Positions 26,872 through 36,885 of a stretch of 64,000 nt of DNA are shown here, one piece after another (the first letter of the stretch is position 1; every line of letters begins with the position of its first letter). Made by a program: the position numbers and the translations under genes. Origin of the DNA: Bacteroides sp. 51 (GTDB taxonomy: Bacteria; Bacteroidota; Bacteroidia; Bacteroidales; Bacteroidaceae); assembly GCF_010500965.1 (NCBI RefSeq), contig NZ_QVMI01000001.1, forward strand, positions 182,324-246,323, in the 5' to 3' direction. The notes beneath the pieces are model-generated. The model did not search any database. It was not told the DNA's origin and saw nothing but the letters and a program-made list of their open reading frames with translations.

Positions 26872-28515
26872 ATGAAGGTCAAAGTCGCCATAATCTGCAT
26901 CCTATCCATTCTGCTGCCCCACAACCTATGGGGTGGAAACCGGTTGGACTCGCTCCTGCTTGTACTGGATGAAACGATCAACATCCACCAAACCTTTACA
27001 GAAGAGAAAGAGAACCGGATAAATGGACTGAAAGCGGAACTCTCAAAAGCCCAGATTCCTGAGGAATCTTACCAATGGAACTTATCCTTGTTTAAAGAAT
27101 ATAAAACATATATCTGCGACTCTGCCATCCATTACCTGAACGAAAATATTGCTTTAGCCGAACAACTCGAAGACCGGAATAAAGAAAACGAAAGCCGCCT
27201 CTTACTCTCGTTGTTACTGAATTCATCGGGAATGTTCAAGGAAGCCATTGATATGTTGGAAACAGTAGACCGCCATTTCCTGTCTTCTCACCACCTTACC
27301 GAGTATTTTCTTTGTTACAACAACATATACAGTGAACTTGCTTTTCATACACAGGATAAAGCCTCGGCAAAGAGATACCGGGCAAAAGCAAATACATACA
27401 GTGATTCGCTGAAGGCAGTTATTAATCCGAATTCCGAATTGTATTACAATCACCTGGAAGCAAGCTATCGCAACTCCAATGACTATCAGCGAGCACTGGA
27501 AGTCAATAATATCCGTCTGCAAAAAGCACGTTTCGGCACTCCGGAATATGCTTTAGTTACTTTCCACCGGGCGCTTGTCATGGAGCATCAGGGCAAACGT
27601 GAGGAGCAAAAGAGTTATCTAACGCTATCCGCGCTATCCGATATACAATCGTCTATCAAAGACCACGCCTCTCTTTGGATGCTGGCACAGTTGCTTTATG
27701 CCGAGGGCGATATTGAACGGGCATACCGTTACATCCGCTTTTCATGGAACGAAACATCTATGTATAATGCACGTTTACGGAGCATTCAGAGCGCGGGCAT
27801 CCTTTCGCTCATAGACAAGACTTATCAGGGGTTGGTAGAAAAACAGAACCAGAAACTACGTAATTATCTTATTCTGATCAGCGTGCTGGTCATTCTGTTA
27901 GTCGTTGCTCTTGCATTCATTTATAAACAAATGAAGAAGTTGGCGATTGCCCGGAATCGGCTGCAAAACGCTAACGAACAACTGAAAGACTTAAATAAAG
28001 AATTGCAGAACATGAACACCTGCCTGCAATCGACCAATATGGAGCTGTCTGAGTCGAATCATATAAAAGAGGAATACATCGGACGTTTTATCAAGCTTTG
28101 CTCAACCTATATTGATAAGCTGGATGCTTACCGCCGTATGGTTAACAAAAAAATTGGCCACGGACAAACAGACGAGCTTTTCGCTATCACCCGCTCGCCC
28201 AATGCTCTTGATGAAGAATTGAACGAGCTATACAACAATTTCGACACGGCTTTCTTGCAACTATTTCCCGATTTTATCGCACAATTCAACAGCCTCTTAG
28301 TGGAAGATGATCCGATTATTCCTAAGAAAGGAGAATTACTAAATACAGAGCTTCGTATCTTTGCACTCATCCGCCTGGGAATAACAGATAGTACACAGAT
28401 CGCAGAATTCCTTCGCTATTCACTGAACACGATTTATAATTACCGCGCCAAAGTTAGAAACAAAGCCCGCGTACCCCGCGATGACTTCGAAAGCCAAGTC
28501 ATCAACATTCGCTAA
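26872..28515 (+). CDS. TPR-transmembrane-HTH regulator (DUF6377-like)
   Basis: Membrane regulator in which a periplasmic helical repeat domain is linked to a cytoplasmic DNA-binding end. Start at ATG 26872 ([22 protein letters not shown], a signal peptide); upstream codons cover the promoter. TPR-like helices fill residues ~25-330, one TM segment lies at ~335-355 ([19 protein letters not shown]), then a long coiled coil with repeated LQN/LKD heptads. The C-terminus has a LuxR-like helix-turn-helix ([41 protein letters not shown]). There is no kinase domain. It may control the neighbouring membrane gene or the GH30/GH5 pair. Confidence 0.82.
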   Translation: MKVKVAIICILSILLPHNLWGGNRLDSLLLVLDETINIHQTFTEEKENRINGLKAELSKAQIPEESYQWNLSLFKEYKTYICDSAIHYLNENIALAEQLEDRNKENESRLLLSLLLNSSGMFKEAIDMLETVDRHFLSSHHLTEYFLCYNNIYSELAFHTQDKASAKRYRAKANTYSDSLKAVINPNSELYYNHLEASYRNSNDYQRALEVNNIRLQKARFGTPEYALVTFHRALVMEHQGKREEQKSYLTLSALSDIQSSIKDHASLWMLAQLLYAEGDIERAYRYIRFSWNETSMYNARLRSIQSAGILSLIDKTYQGLVEKQNQKLRNYLILISVLVILLVVALAFIYKQMKKLAIARNRLQNANEQLKDLNKELQNMNTCLQSTNMELSESNHIKEEYIGRFIKLCSTYIDKLDAYRRMVNKKIGHGQTDELFAITRSPNALDEELNELYNNFDTAFLQLFPDFIAQFNSLLVEDDPIIPKKGELLNTELRIFALIRLGITDSTQIAEFLRYSLNTIYNYRAKVRNKARVPRDDFESQVINIR

Positions 28516-28548
28516 CTACAGAATCCACAATGAAGCTATTTGTATTAT

Positions 28549-28650
28549 GTTCTGCCAAGCCGTTGGCACAGTTGTGCCGATTCGTTGGCACTGCTCTGCC
28601 AACGGCTTGGCAGAACAGTGCCAAACGCGAGGCACAACTGTGCCAAACTG
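28549..28650. repeat. Phased palindrome array with 22-bp period (TGCCnA...GGCA)
   Basis: Four and a half tandem 22-bp units start at 28553, 28575, 28597, 28619 and 28641, each beginning TGCC(A/G)A and carrying GGCA at positions 13-16, with variable bases between. Palindrome centres fall every 11 bp, so each half-site can pair with either neighbour. One perfect long stem is 28549-28568 with 28597-28616. It lies in the 226-bp gap between the TPR regulator and fumC. Confidence 0.8.
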
Positions 28651-28741
28651 TGGGAAAGAATGGTATATTATAGCCAATGGACAAACAAAAACATTCCTAT
28701 TTGTGTTACTAAATGATGCGAATCATTTAAGCCAAAAGATT

Positions 28742-30136
28742 ATGGATTACAGAATAGAAAAAGATACAATGGGCGAAGTGAAAGTCCCTGCCGATGCATA
28801 TTACGGTCCACAAACCCAACGGAGCGTGGATAACTTTAAGATAGCTCAGGACATCAACCGGATGCCTAAAGAAATTATCCGCGCATTTGCTTACCTCAAA
28901 AAAGCGGCAGCATTGGCCAATTATAAATCGGGTGTTCTATCGAAAGAAAAATGCGATTTAATCGGCAAGGTATGCGATGAAATCCTTGAGGGAAAACTGG
29001 ATGCTGCTTTTCCACTTGTTGTCTGGCAAACAGGAAGTGGTACGCAAAGCAATATGAACGTCAACGAAGTGATAGCCAATCGCGCACATGTATTGAACCG
29101 CGGCAAGCTGACGGATAAAGAAAAGATGATGTCGCCTAATGATGATGTGAATAAGTCGCAGTCATCGAATGATACCTTCCCCACGGCCATGCATATCGCT
29201 GCTTATAAGATGTTGGAAGAAGTTACGATTCCGGGAATTCGCAAGTTGCGCGATACACTCCGCGCCAAGAGTAAGGAGTTCATGGGAGTGGTAAAGATTG
29301 GCCGCACACATTTTATGGACGCCACTCCCCTGACCTTAGGTCAGGAGTTTAGCGGTTATGTAGCGCAACTCGACCACGGACTGCGTTCGCTGGGAAATGC
29401 TAAAACTCATCTGGCCGAACTCGCGTTGGGCGGCACTGCCGTTGGTACAGGTATCAATACTCCCCCGCATTATGATGAGAATGTAGCACGGGAGATTGCC
29501 TTGTTAACAGGACTTCCATTTGTTACAGCTCCTAATAAATTCGAAGCGCTGGCCAGTCACGATGCTATTGTCGAAACACATGGTGCTCTTAAAACCATTG
29601 CAGTCAGCTTGATGAAGATAGCCAACGATATACGTATGCTGAGTTCGGGACCGCGTTGTGGCATCGGCGAAATTCATATTCCTGACAATGAACCAGGGTC
29701 TTCCATCATGCCGGGCAAGGTAAACCCAACACAGTGCGAGGCGTTGACGATGATTGCTGCACAAGTTATGGGCAATGATGTAGCCATTAGCATAGGCGGA
29801 GCCACAGGCCACTTCGAACTAAACGTATTCAAACCAATGATTATTTATAACTTCCTGCACAGCGCACGCTTGCTTGGCGAGGGTTGCACAAGCTTTAACG
29901 ATAAGTGCGTCGTTGGAATCGAACCTTTATATGATAATATTAATAAGCACCTGAATAACTCGCTTATGCTTGTTACGGCGCTTAACCCGAAGATTGGATA
30001 CTACAAAGCAGCTGCCATCGCCCAGAAAGCATTCAAGGAAGGTAAAACGCTACGCGAAGCGGCTATAGAATCTGGCGATATCACAGGCGAAGAGTTTGAT
30101 CAATTGGTTGATCCTGCAAAGATGGTTGGACGGTAA
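28742..30136 (+). CDS. fumC: Fumarate hydratase class II
   Basis: Cytoplasmic fumarase converting fumarate and malate, independent of iron-sulfur clusters. Start at ATG 28742 ([22 protein letters not shown]), giving 464 aa against 467 in E. coli; the open frame runs upstream through a repeat array and is not coding. Seen: [30 protein letters not shown], the [14 protein letters not shown] active-site His region and the signature [13 protein letters not shown]. All family blocks are intact. Confidence 0.96.
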   Translation: MDYRIEKDTMGEVKVPADAYYGPQTQRSVDNFKIAQDINRMPKEIIRAFAYLKKAAALANYKSGVLSKEKCDLIGKVCDEILEGKLDAAFPLVVWQTGSGTQSNMNVNEVIANRAHVLNRGKLTDKEKMMSPNDDVNKSQSSNDTFPTAMHIAAYKMLEEVTIPGIRKLRDTLRAKSKEFMGVVKIGRTHFMDATPLTLGQEFSGYVAQLDHGLRSLGNAKTHLAELALGGTAVGTGINTPPHYDENVAREIALLTGLPFVTAPNKFEALASHDAIVETHGALKTIAVSLMKIANDIRMLSSGPRCGIGEIHIPDNEPGSSIMPGKVNPTQCEALTMIAAQVMGNDVAISIGGATGHFELNVFKPMIIYNFLHSARLLGEGCTSFNDKCVVGIEPLYDNINKHLNNSLMLVTALNPKIGYYKAAAIAQKAFKEGKTLREAAIESGDITGEEFDQLVDPAKMVGR

Positions 30137-30145
30137 TCGTGGCGT

Positions 30146-30173
30146 GAGGGCAGACACAAGGCCTGCCCCTACA
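30146..30173. repeat. Short palindromic repeat, GGGCAG...CTGCCCCTACA
   Basis: GGGCAGACACAAGGCCTGCCC followed by CTACA ends the same way (GCCCCTACA) as the REPIN-like elements. It may be a distant or half copy of that class. The rest of the 30137-30357 gap shows only AT-rich sequence and the GH30 promoter. Confidence 0.45.
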
Positions 30174-30323
30174 CTATGAGGGAATTTAGTTAATAAAAAA
30201 CCACCACTTTTTCCATCAACAACCACACATGTATCATTCTACAAATCAGTGCATTAACAACTAACCACCATCCTATTCCACCCCCAAATCAGTACCTAAA
30301 ACCAAATAAGTTCTTCTTTTCTC

Positions 30324-30331
30324 TATTTTTG
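30324..30331 (+). promoter_or_regulatory. -7 box (TATTTTTG) of the GH30-GH5 pair
   Basis: TAnnTTTG match 26 bp before the GH30 start; no -33 TTTG at the proper distance. Confidence 0.5.
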
Positions 30332-30357
30332 ATCCACCTAATCAAATACCAGAAATA

Positions 30358-31809
30358 ATGAATTATAAGAACCTGCTTTTCCTGTCGTTATACTTAGGGG
30401 CGTTGATTACCTCTTGCACAAGCGACAACCACGTTTCGGTCTACCTTACTACCAACGACCGGACACAAGACCTGTCTTACCAAAACATCGAACTCATCGG
30501 CAAAACACTGCCCACAGAGACGACTATTACACTCGATCCCACCACCCGCTATCAAACAATAGATGGCTTCGGTTCTGCCGTAACAGGTTCCACCTGCTAC
30601 AACCTCATGCAGATGACCGTAGAAAACCGTACCCAATTCCTTACCGAGACGTTCTCGCACGAGAAGGGTTACGGACATAGTTATATCCGTATATCCATCG
30701 GTTGCTCGGACTTCTCGCTGAGCGAGTATACCTGTTGCGACATTCCCGGCATCGAGAATTTTGCGCTGCAAAGCGAAGAAACGGAATACGTTATACCTAT
30801 ATTAAAAGAGATACTGGCCATCAACCCCGATATCAAAATACTTGGTTCACCGTGGACCTGTCCGCCGTGGATGAAGGTAAACAACCTGACCGAGCTTGAA
30901 CCCTACGAATCGTGGACCAGTGGACATCTGAATCCTAAATACTATCAGGATTACGGACTATACTTCGTTAAATGGATACAAGCCATGGCCGATGCAGGCA
31001 TCACCGTCCATGCCATTACTCCACAGAATGAACCGTTGAACAGGGGCAATTCCGCCTCTCTCTTTATGGGATGGCGCGAAGAACTGGCTTTCGTGAAGGA
31101 AGCATTAGGCCCTCAACTTAAAGAAGCCGGACTAGACACCCAGATATACGCTTTCGACCACAATTACAATTATGACAACATGCCCGAGGAGCAGCAGTAC
31201 CCACTTAAAATCTACGATGATGAAGTGGCTGCTGCCTTCCTCACCGGAGCGGCGTACCACAATTACGGCGGAAACAAAAGCGAATTGAATCGTATACAAA
31301 GCACCCGTCCCGACAAAGAGCTCGTTTTCACCGAAACATCCATCGGTATGTGGAACGATGGTCGTAACCTAAACCGCCGACTCATGGAGGATATGCGCGA
31401 AGTAGGTTTGGGCACAATCAACAACTGGTGCAAGGGTGTCATTGTGTGGAACCTGATGCTCGATATCGAACGTGGCCCTAACCGCGAAGGTGGATGCACC
31501 GTTTGCTATGGTGCTGTCGATATTGATAAATCGGATTATAAAACGATTACCCGCAACTCACATTATTATATTATCAGTCATCTTTCGGCGGTTGTAAAAC
31601 CGGGTGCAGTACGTATCCAATCAACCGGTACACAAGATAACGGACTGATCTATTCAGCAGTCGAAAATACCGACGGAACTTATGCCCTGGCGATAATGAA
31701 CGATGCCGAACAAGCTAAATTATTCAAGGTAAATGACTCCAAGCGTCAGTTCAGTTATGAAATCCCGGCCAAATCAGTCGCTTCCTTCCGTTGGAATGCC
31801 AATAAGTAA
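30358..31809 (+). CDS. Glycoside hydrolase family 30 lipoprotein (probable beta-1,6-glucanase type)
   Basis: Surface or periplasmic GH30 enzyme. A lipoprotein signal ends at LITSC. The barrel starts TTRYQTIDGFGSAVTGSTCY; SPWTCPPWMKVN is a GH30 hallmark; acid/base E225 is in PQNEPLN and the nucleophile E326 in FTETSIG. A C-terminal beta-sandwich (SVASFRWNA) closes it. The length of 483 aa fits GH30 subfamily 3-like bacterial enzymes, whose known activity is endo-beta-1,6-glucanase. It is followed after 51 bp by a GH5 gene, so the two probably act on one glucan. Confidence 0.9.
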   Translation: MNYKNLLFLSLYLGALITSCTSDNHVSVYLTTNDRTQDLSYQNIELIGKTLPTETTITLDPTTRYQTIDGFGSAVTGSTCYNLMQMTVENRTQFLTETFSHEKGYGHSYIRISIGCSDFSLSEYTCCDIPGIENFALQSEETEYVIPILKEILAINPDIKILGSPWTCPPWMKVNNLTELEPYESWTSGHLNPKYYQDYGLYFVKWIQAMADAGITVHAITPQNEPLNRGNSASLFMGWREELAFVKEALGPQLKEAGLDTQIYAFDHNYNYDNMPEEQQYPLKIYDDEVAAAFLTGAAYHNYGGNKSELNRIQSTRPDKELVFTETSIGMWNDGRNLNRRLMEDMREVGLGTINNWCKGVIVWNLMLDIERGPNREGGCTVCYGAVDIDKSDYKTITRNSHYYIISHLSAVVKPGAVRIQSTGTQDNGLIYSAVENTDGTYALAIMNDAEQAKLFKVNDSKRQFSYEIPAKSVASFRWNANK

Positions 31810-31860
31810 CGCACACATATACATCATACAATAAACAAAGTCTAATAAAAGAATCTAACC

Positions 31861-33111
31861 ATGAAACATTCATTATTTATTTTACTCGCAACGATCGTTT
31901 TGTTTTGCAGTTGTAGCCCGCAATCTGGAAAAGAAAAAAGTACTCAAAACATAAAGTTTATCACCATCAGCGGACCGGACCTCATCAAACCCGATGGCAG
32001 CAAACTCTTTATTAAAGGAACCAATTTGGGTAACTGGCTGAATCCGGAAGGTTATATGTTTAAATTCAATAAAGCCAATTCCGGCCGTTTCATCAACGAG
32101 ATGTTCAGTCAGATGGTGGGTCCCGACTTCACTGCTGAGTTCTGGAAAGCTTTTAAGGATCACTACATCACCCGCGACGATATACAGTTCATCAAACGTA
32201 CCGGTAGCAACACCATTCGCCTGCCTTTCCATTATAAACTATTTACCGACGAAGATTATATGGGACTGACTGCCAACCAGGATGGTTTTGCCCGTGTGGA
32301 TTCGGTAGTAAAATGGTGTCGCGAGGCCGATCTTTATCTGATCCTCGATATGCACGATGCACCTGGCGGACAAACGGGCGATAACATCGACGATAGCTTC
32401 GGGTATCCCTGGTTGTTCGAAAGCGAAACAAGCCAGCAGTTGTATTGCGACATTTGGCGCAAGATAGCCGATTACTACAAGAATGAACCTGTTATTCTGG
32501 GTTACGAATTATTCAACGAACCCATCGCTCCATACTTCGAAAATATGGAGGAACTAAACGATAAATTGGAGGATGTTTACAAGATGGGCGTAGCCGCCAT
32601 CCGCGAAGTAGACAATAACCACATCATTCTGTTGGGAGGATCGCAATGGAACGGTAACTTCAAGCCTTTTAAGGATTCCACATTCGATGATAAGCTGATG
32701 TACACCTGCCATCGCTATGGTGGTGAGCCGACTAAAGAAGCGATTATGAATTTTATCCACTTCCGCGACAGTGTAAATCTTCCGATGTATATGGGTGAAA
32801 TCGGCCATAACACGAACGAATGGATGGCAACCTTCTGCAAAACTATGGAAGATAACAATATCGGTTGGACGTTCTGGCCATACAAAAAAGCGGATGGCTC
32901 TTCGTTTGTCGGTATCACTCCACCCGAAAACTGGAGCGCGGTTGTAGAATTCTCCGAAGCTCCAAGAGGCACATATAAGGAAATACGCGATGCACGCCCA
33001 AATCAGGAAATGGCACGCAAAGCTATGATGAACTTCATCGAAGCCAGCAAGTTTAAGAATTGCGTGATACAGGAAGGGTACATTAATGCGTTGGGACTAA
33101 AGGCAGATTAA
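31861..33111 (+). CDS. Glycoside hydrolase family 5 lipoprotein
   Basis: Lipoprotein (signal ending LFCSC) with a GH5 barrel: GTNLGNWLNPEGYMF at the start, NTIRLPFHY, LILDMHDAPGG, acid/base E220 in ELFNEPIAP, and nucleophile E313 in YMGEIGHN. The WTFWPYKKADGSSFVGI end is typical of exo-beta-1,3-glucanase-like GH5 enzymes. It is in one operon with the GH30 gene. Beta-glucan, possibly of fungal or cereal origin, is the likely substrate; the subfamily is uncertain. Confidence 0.88.
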   Translation: MKHSLFILLATIVLFCSCSPQSGKEKSTQNIKFITISGPDLIKPDGSKLFIKGTNLGNWLNPEGYMFKFNKANSGRFINEMFSQMVGPDFTAEFWKAFKDHYITRDDIQFIKRTGSNTIRLPFHYKLFTDEDYMGLTANQDGFARVDSVVKWCREADLYLILDMHDAPGGQTGDNIDDSFGYPWLFESETSQQLYCDIWRKIADYYKNEPVILGYELFNEPIAPYFENMEELNDKLEDVYKMGVAAIREVDNNHIILLGGSQWNGNFKPFKDSTFDDKLMYTCHRYGGEPTKEAIMNFIHFRDSVNLPMYMGEIGHNTNEWMATFCKTMEDNNIGWTFWPYKKADGSSFVGITPPENWSAVVEFSEAPRGTYKEIRDARPNQEMARKAMMNFIEASKFKNCVIQEGYINALGLKAD

Positions 33112-33186
33112 TTTAAATACTTCTACTTTCATTTTGTCACATGAACCATTAATTCTAAATTTACGCCGGTTTAGAAATCATGACTT

Positions 33187-34290
33187 ATGAAAGTAGTTGT
33201 CGACGAAAAGATCCCTTATATACAAGAAGCGATCAAGGAAATAGCCGATGAGGTTGTGTATGCTCCCGGCAATGGCTTCACGCCCGAACTAATCAGGGAT
33301 GCGGATGCTTTAATCATCCGCACCCGTACAAAATGTAACCGGAAACTGCTGGAAGGAAGCAAGGTGCAGTTCATTGCCACGGCCACTATCGGTTACGATC
33401 ACATCGACGTTCAGTACTGTCACGATGCCGGTATATCGTGGATTAATGCTCCGGGATCGAATGCCAACTCGGTTGCCGAATATATAGAATCCTGCCTGGC
33501 TCTTTTGCTGAAAGAACATAACCTCCCGTTGGGACAAATGAAAATGGGTATCATTGGGGTTGGTAATGTGGGAACACTGGTAGCCAAGAAGACTACAACT
33601 TTCGGGATGACAGTACTACAGAATGACCCGCCACGTGCCTCACGCGAAGGTAACGCCGGCTTCTCTACTCTCGGGCAAATAGCCGAACAATGTGATATCA
33701 TCTCTTTCCATACCCCGTTGAATATGGAGGGTCAATATAAAACTTATCACCTGGGCAATGAGGCGTTTTTCCGCTCGCTCAAAAAGAAGCCTATCATTAT
33801 CAATACCTCACGGGGCGAAGTTGTAGATACCGAAGCATTACTAAGAGCTATGGACGAAGGACTTGTCTCAACAAACGCCATTATTGATGTATGGGAAAAC
33901 GAACCCGACATTAACCGGGAGTTACTGAAACGGGCATACATCACCACGCCGCATATTGCGGGGTATTCAGCCGACGGAAAAGGAAACGCCACCCGCATGG
34001 CGCTGGAAGGATTGTGCCGCCATTTCCACATAGACGCCAGGATTAACATAAAACTTCCCCGGCCGAGGGTTACTGCAAAAAATATATTCAATAACCCCGA
34101 CGATATTATACTACTTGCCTATAATCCTCAAAAGGATACCAATTTACTGAAAGAAGATCCCGAAAGCTTCGAAGATTTCCGCAATAACTATCCGGTCAGA
34201 AGAGAGGTAGCCATGTACTACGAAGCATGGGATAAATACGTGGAACGTGAATCTAAGAGGAAACTCAATGTGCTACACAGAAAAAACTGA
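33187..34290 (+). CDS. pdxB: 4-phosphoerythronate dehydrogenase
   Basis: Second step of DXP-independent-branch pyridoxal phosphate synthesis, oxidising 4-phosphoerythronate with NAD in the cytoplasm. N-terminal substrate domain (MKVVVDEKIPYIQEAI, IIRTRTKCNRKLLEGS, IATATIGYDHID), NAD-binding core GIIGVGNVGTLVA, catalytic R/E/H set (INTSRGEVVD, ENEPDIN, TPHIAGYSADGK). A C-terminal PdxB dimerisation domain separates it from other D-2-hydroxyacid dehydrogenases. 367 aa is normal. Confidence 0.93.
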   Translation: MKVVVDEKIPYIQEAIKEIADEVVYAPGNGFTPELIRDADALIIRTRTKCNRKLLEGSKVQFIATATIGYDHIDVQYCHDAGISWINAPGSNANSVAEYIESCLALLLKEHNLPLGQMKMGIIGVGNVGTLVAKKTTTFGMTVLQNDPPRASREGNAGFSTLGQIAEQCDIISFHTPLNMEGQYKTYHLGNEAFFRSLKKKPIIINTSRGEVVDTEALLRAMDEGLVSTNAIIDVWENEPDINRELLKRAYITTPHIAGYSADGKGNATRMALEGLCRHFHIDARINIKLPRPRVTAKNIFNNPDDIILLAYNPQKDTNLLKEDPESFEDFRNNYPVRREVAMYYEAWDKYVERESKRKLNVLHRKN

Positions 34291-34312
34291 TAATATCCAT
34301 CTGAATAACACC

Positions 34313-34720
34313 TCAGTTTATCATATAATTCCCTATTAGTTTCTTCCTGTATTCAGTAGGCGAATAGTTAAAGTAATCCTTGAAACACTTACTAAAGTAA
34401 TAAGGATCATCAAATCCTACTTTGTATGCTATTTCGGATATGTTCAGTTCATCTTGTGTTAACAAAACAACACTTTCGCTAAGTCGCTTCTTCTTTAACA
34501 GTTCACTGGGTGAAGAACCGGTAGCACGCCTCACACGCCTGAAGAAAATTGTCCTCCTCATCTCTGATAGTTCCACAAATCGGCTTACATTAAAATCACT
34601 GTTCCGGTAATTGTCTTCCAGTATTTTTCCTATTTTACAAAGAAATTGCTTGTCTTTATTATTATCATTTATGACAAATCCCTCATCATCAATGACACAT
34701 ACATATATAAGAACTTTCAT
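34313..34720 (-). pseudogene. AraC-type DNA-binding fragment, probable C-terminal remnant of a hybrid two-component regulator
   Basis: Only 135 codons, almost all an AraC domain: LSEMRRTIFFRRVRRATGSSPSEL and ISEIAYKVGFDDPYYFSKCFKDYF. The first ~40 residues look like the linker that precedes AraC in hybrid two-component PUL regulators (DEGFVIND..KQFLCKIGKILEDNY). Sensor, kinase and receiver parts are missing, and a terminator-like hairpin lies just upstream. It could still make a small DNA-binding protein from its ATG, but a relic is more likely. Confidence 0.6.
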
Positions 34721-34751
34721 TTCAGTTGTGTTTATACAATATGAGGTTAGA

Positions 34752-34791
34752 AAAGCTATCCCGAGACTGTTTTTATCCCGGAATAGCCTTT
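34752..34791 (-). terminator. Terminator of the second SusCD operon
   Basis: On the minus strand AAAGGCTATTCCGGGA pairs with TCTCGGGATAGCTTT (one bulge and two weak pairs), followed by TTTTCT. It lies 33 bp after the SusD stop codon. Confidence 0.7.
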
Positions 34792-34823
34792 ATTATCCAC
34801 AATCTATTTACCCATACTCTAAC

Positions 34824-36875
34824 TTATTTCTCAGCTGGTTCATCGGCTACAATTGGCCAATATGGATTTTGATATAATGGCGATTGATCAACGGAGATAT
34901 AATCCGGAGCTGTTAACAAGAACTGCTTAACAGGAAGCGGTTCCAGGTATTGCGCCATAGACCAGGTATAACCATTGCGGAATAAATTACCAGTAGTCAT
35001 ATTCTTTTCGTAAGGACGTAGGTATTCACTCAGCGTTGGACTTGATACTTTGGCCGATGAACTACCATCATAATCGGTTGCGCTGAAAGAATACCAACTT
35101 TCCATCGGTGTATTCCACAGGTGGAAACCTTCTATATGATAAGGTTGTTTAATCATTTGTTCAAGTGCACGCCAACGGATTAAGTCCATCCATCTCAGCC
35201 CTTCCGCCATAAGTTCACAGCGACGTTCACGACGAATATTATACAATACTGGATCAGTTAATAGTTGACCAGCGGTATAAGCACCCCAATCCAACGCTTC
35301 TTTAGTTATGTCAGTTGCCGCTATTGTTGTTTGCGGATCAATGGCGTCACCGTTAAAGCCGGCTTTCTCCCTGATCGTTTTCCAGTATTCAAGTATCTTG
35401 CCCGAACCGATATTACCGGTAAGCATATATTGTGCTTCCACATAATTCAATAAAGCTTCGGTAGCACGGAAAGTAATAGAAGCTGTATATCCTTTATTGT
35501 TACCCGCCAGAGCTTTATCAAAAGTTCCCCCTTTACGAAGTGCATATCCTGTGGGATATACGCGGTCTCCCGCACCATTCGTAATATCAGGTTTTGGTTC
35601 AATTTCAATAAACATATCCCCAATCCGGTCGTCCATATTCTTAAAAACATTCTTTTGATCGGGTTCTTTCAGGAAGATGATTAAACGAGGATCTCTATTG
35701 GAGCGTACACTTGTTATGGTTCCATCGTTGTAAGTATAACCATTATGCTGTGCATAAATAGGTTTACCGTCAGCCATTAAGAAACTTTCTACCAAACCAC
35801 GTGTCAGACCGCGTCCCATATTTCCACGGTTCACAGCAGTTTCCACCTGATTCTGTACACCCAATCCCCGGCTATATTCTCTCCATAGAAGAACTTCTTT
35901 AAACTCGGTCATATCTGTATTCCCGAAAAGTTTAAAATAAGGGTTTTCCGGATCAGTAAGGGATTGAGGTATGGTACCTGTATTCTTTACCAAATCATTT
36001 TTATACTTCTCTGCAATAATCTCACCTGATGCAACGGCTACTTCCAGAAAGAATTTAATTTCATTCTCTATACTACCTTCAGGGTATTGATAATTCGCGT
36101 TGTAGTCTTTAGATTTACCAGGCCATCCCTCACCATTTGGTACAAAGGCAGTACCTTTAAAGTTGGTTAGCCATGAACCTTCAAATAACGCCACCCGGGA
36201 TTTCATTAATATGGCTGCATCCCTTGAAATACGTGTGCGACGTGTTTCAAAACCATCACTCATGTAACCAATAGCCTCATCCAAATCTTTTAAGATAAAG
36301 CGAGCCACTTCATTACGGGGGCTTCGTTTGTTTGCCGCTACCAAAATTGCCTCATTATCTGGAAATGCCTCAGTAATAATGGGTAAATCACCCCAAAACA
36401 TCAGCATCTGGAAATAAGCATAGGAACGTAAGAAATAGAGTTCACCGATATATTGACGGATATTCTTATCCGAACCACTGATCTCTTTTTTATCGTAACG
36501 TTCAAGTATAGCGTTTAATTGGTAGTTAATGTTACGTATACCACCCCAGGATTTAATATCGGTAGACCAATTGCTATTATCCATGCCTACTTTCTTTTGC
36601 CCACTGGCATACTTTTCTACAGCGCCTACTCCTGCCTGATTATCCGTATCCGTATCATGTCCAAAAATACCATAACTGCTGTTACTATTGTAGGTATGAG
36701 ACAAAAGAATATCTGCATAAAATGCATTAGCACAAGCCTGTACCTGATCTTCCGAGGTATAATAGTCTGTAGGAACGATAGTTGATGGAGGTTCTTTGTC
36801 CAGGAAATCACTACAGGATACAAATACGCTGCCTAACAGCACTAAAAACAATGTTTTCTTTATATTTAGTTTCAT
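34824..36875 (-). CDS. SusD/RagB family lipoprotein (second pair)
   Basis: Surface glycan-binding lipoprotein partner of the SusC upstream. ATG 36875 (MKLNIKKTLFLVLLGSVFVSC) gives a clean lipoprotein signal; ATG 36884 three codons earlier is also possible. Family features: CSDFLDKEPPSTIVPTDYYTS, ELYFLRSYAYFQMLMFWGDLP, EVARFILKDLDEAI, and RRERRCELMAEGLRWMDLIRWRAL. The long form (683 aa) is typical of pairs with STN-containing SusC. It directly follows susC, separated by ~10 bp. Confidence 0.95.
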   Translation of the reverse strand: MKLNIKKTLFLVLLGSVFVSCSDFLDKEPPSTIVPTDYYTSEDQVQACANAFYADILLSHTYNSNSSYGIFGHDTDTDNQAGVGAVEKYASGQKKVGMDNSNWSTDIKSWGGIRNINYQLNAILERYDKKEISGSDKNIRQYIGELYFLRSYAYFQMLMFWGDLPIITEAFPDNEAILVAANKRSPRNEVARFILKDLDEAIGYMSDGFETRRTRISRDAAILMKSRVALFEGSWLTNFKGTAFVPNGEGWPGKSKDYNANYQYPEGSIENEIKFFLEVAVASGEIIAEKYKNDLVKNTGTIPQSLTDPENPYFKLFGNTDMTEFKEVLLWREYSRGLGVQNQVETAVNRGNMGRGLTRGLVESFLMADGKPIYAQHNGYTYNDGTITSVRSNRDPRLIIFLKEPDQKNVFKNMDDRIGDMFIEIEPKPDITNGAGDRVYPTGYALRKGGTFDKALAGNNKGYTASITFRATEALLNYVEAQYMLTGNIGSGKILEYWKTIREKAGFNGDAIDPQTTIAATDITKEALDWGAYTAGQLLTDPVLYNIRRERRCELMAEGLRWMDLIRWRALEQMIKQPYHIEGFHLWNTPMESWYSFSATDYDGSSSAKVSSPTLSEYLRPYEKNMTTGNLFRNGYTWSMAQYLEPLPVKQFLLTAPDYISVDQSPLYQNPYWPIVADEPAEK

Positions 36876-36885
36876 AGTTATCATT

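Noticed and set aside
28481-28741. N-terminal extension of fumarase
   Set aside because: It runs through the 22-bp palindrome array, and the family N-terminus begins at ATG 28742.
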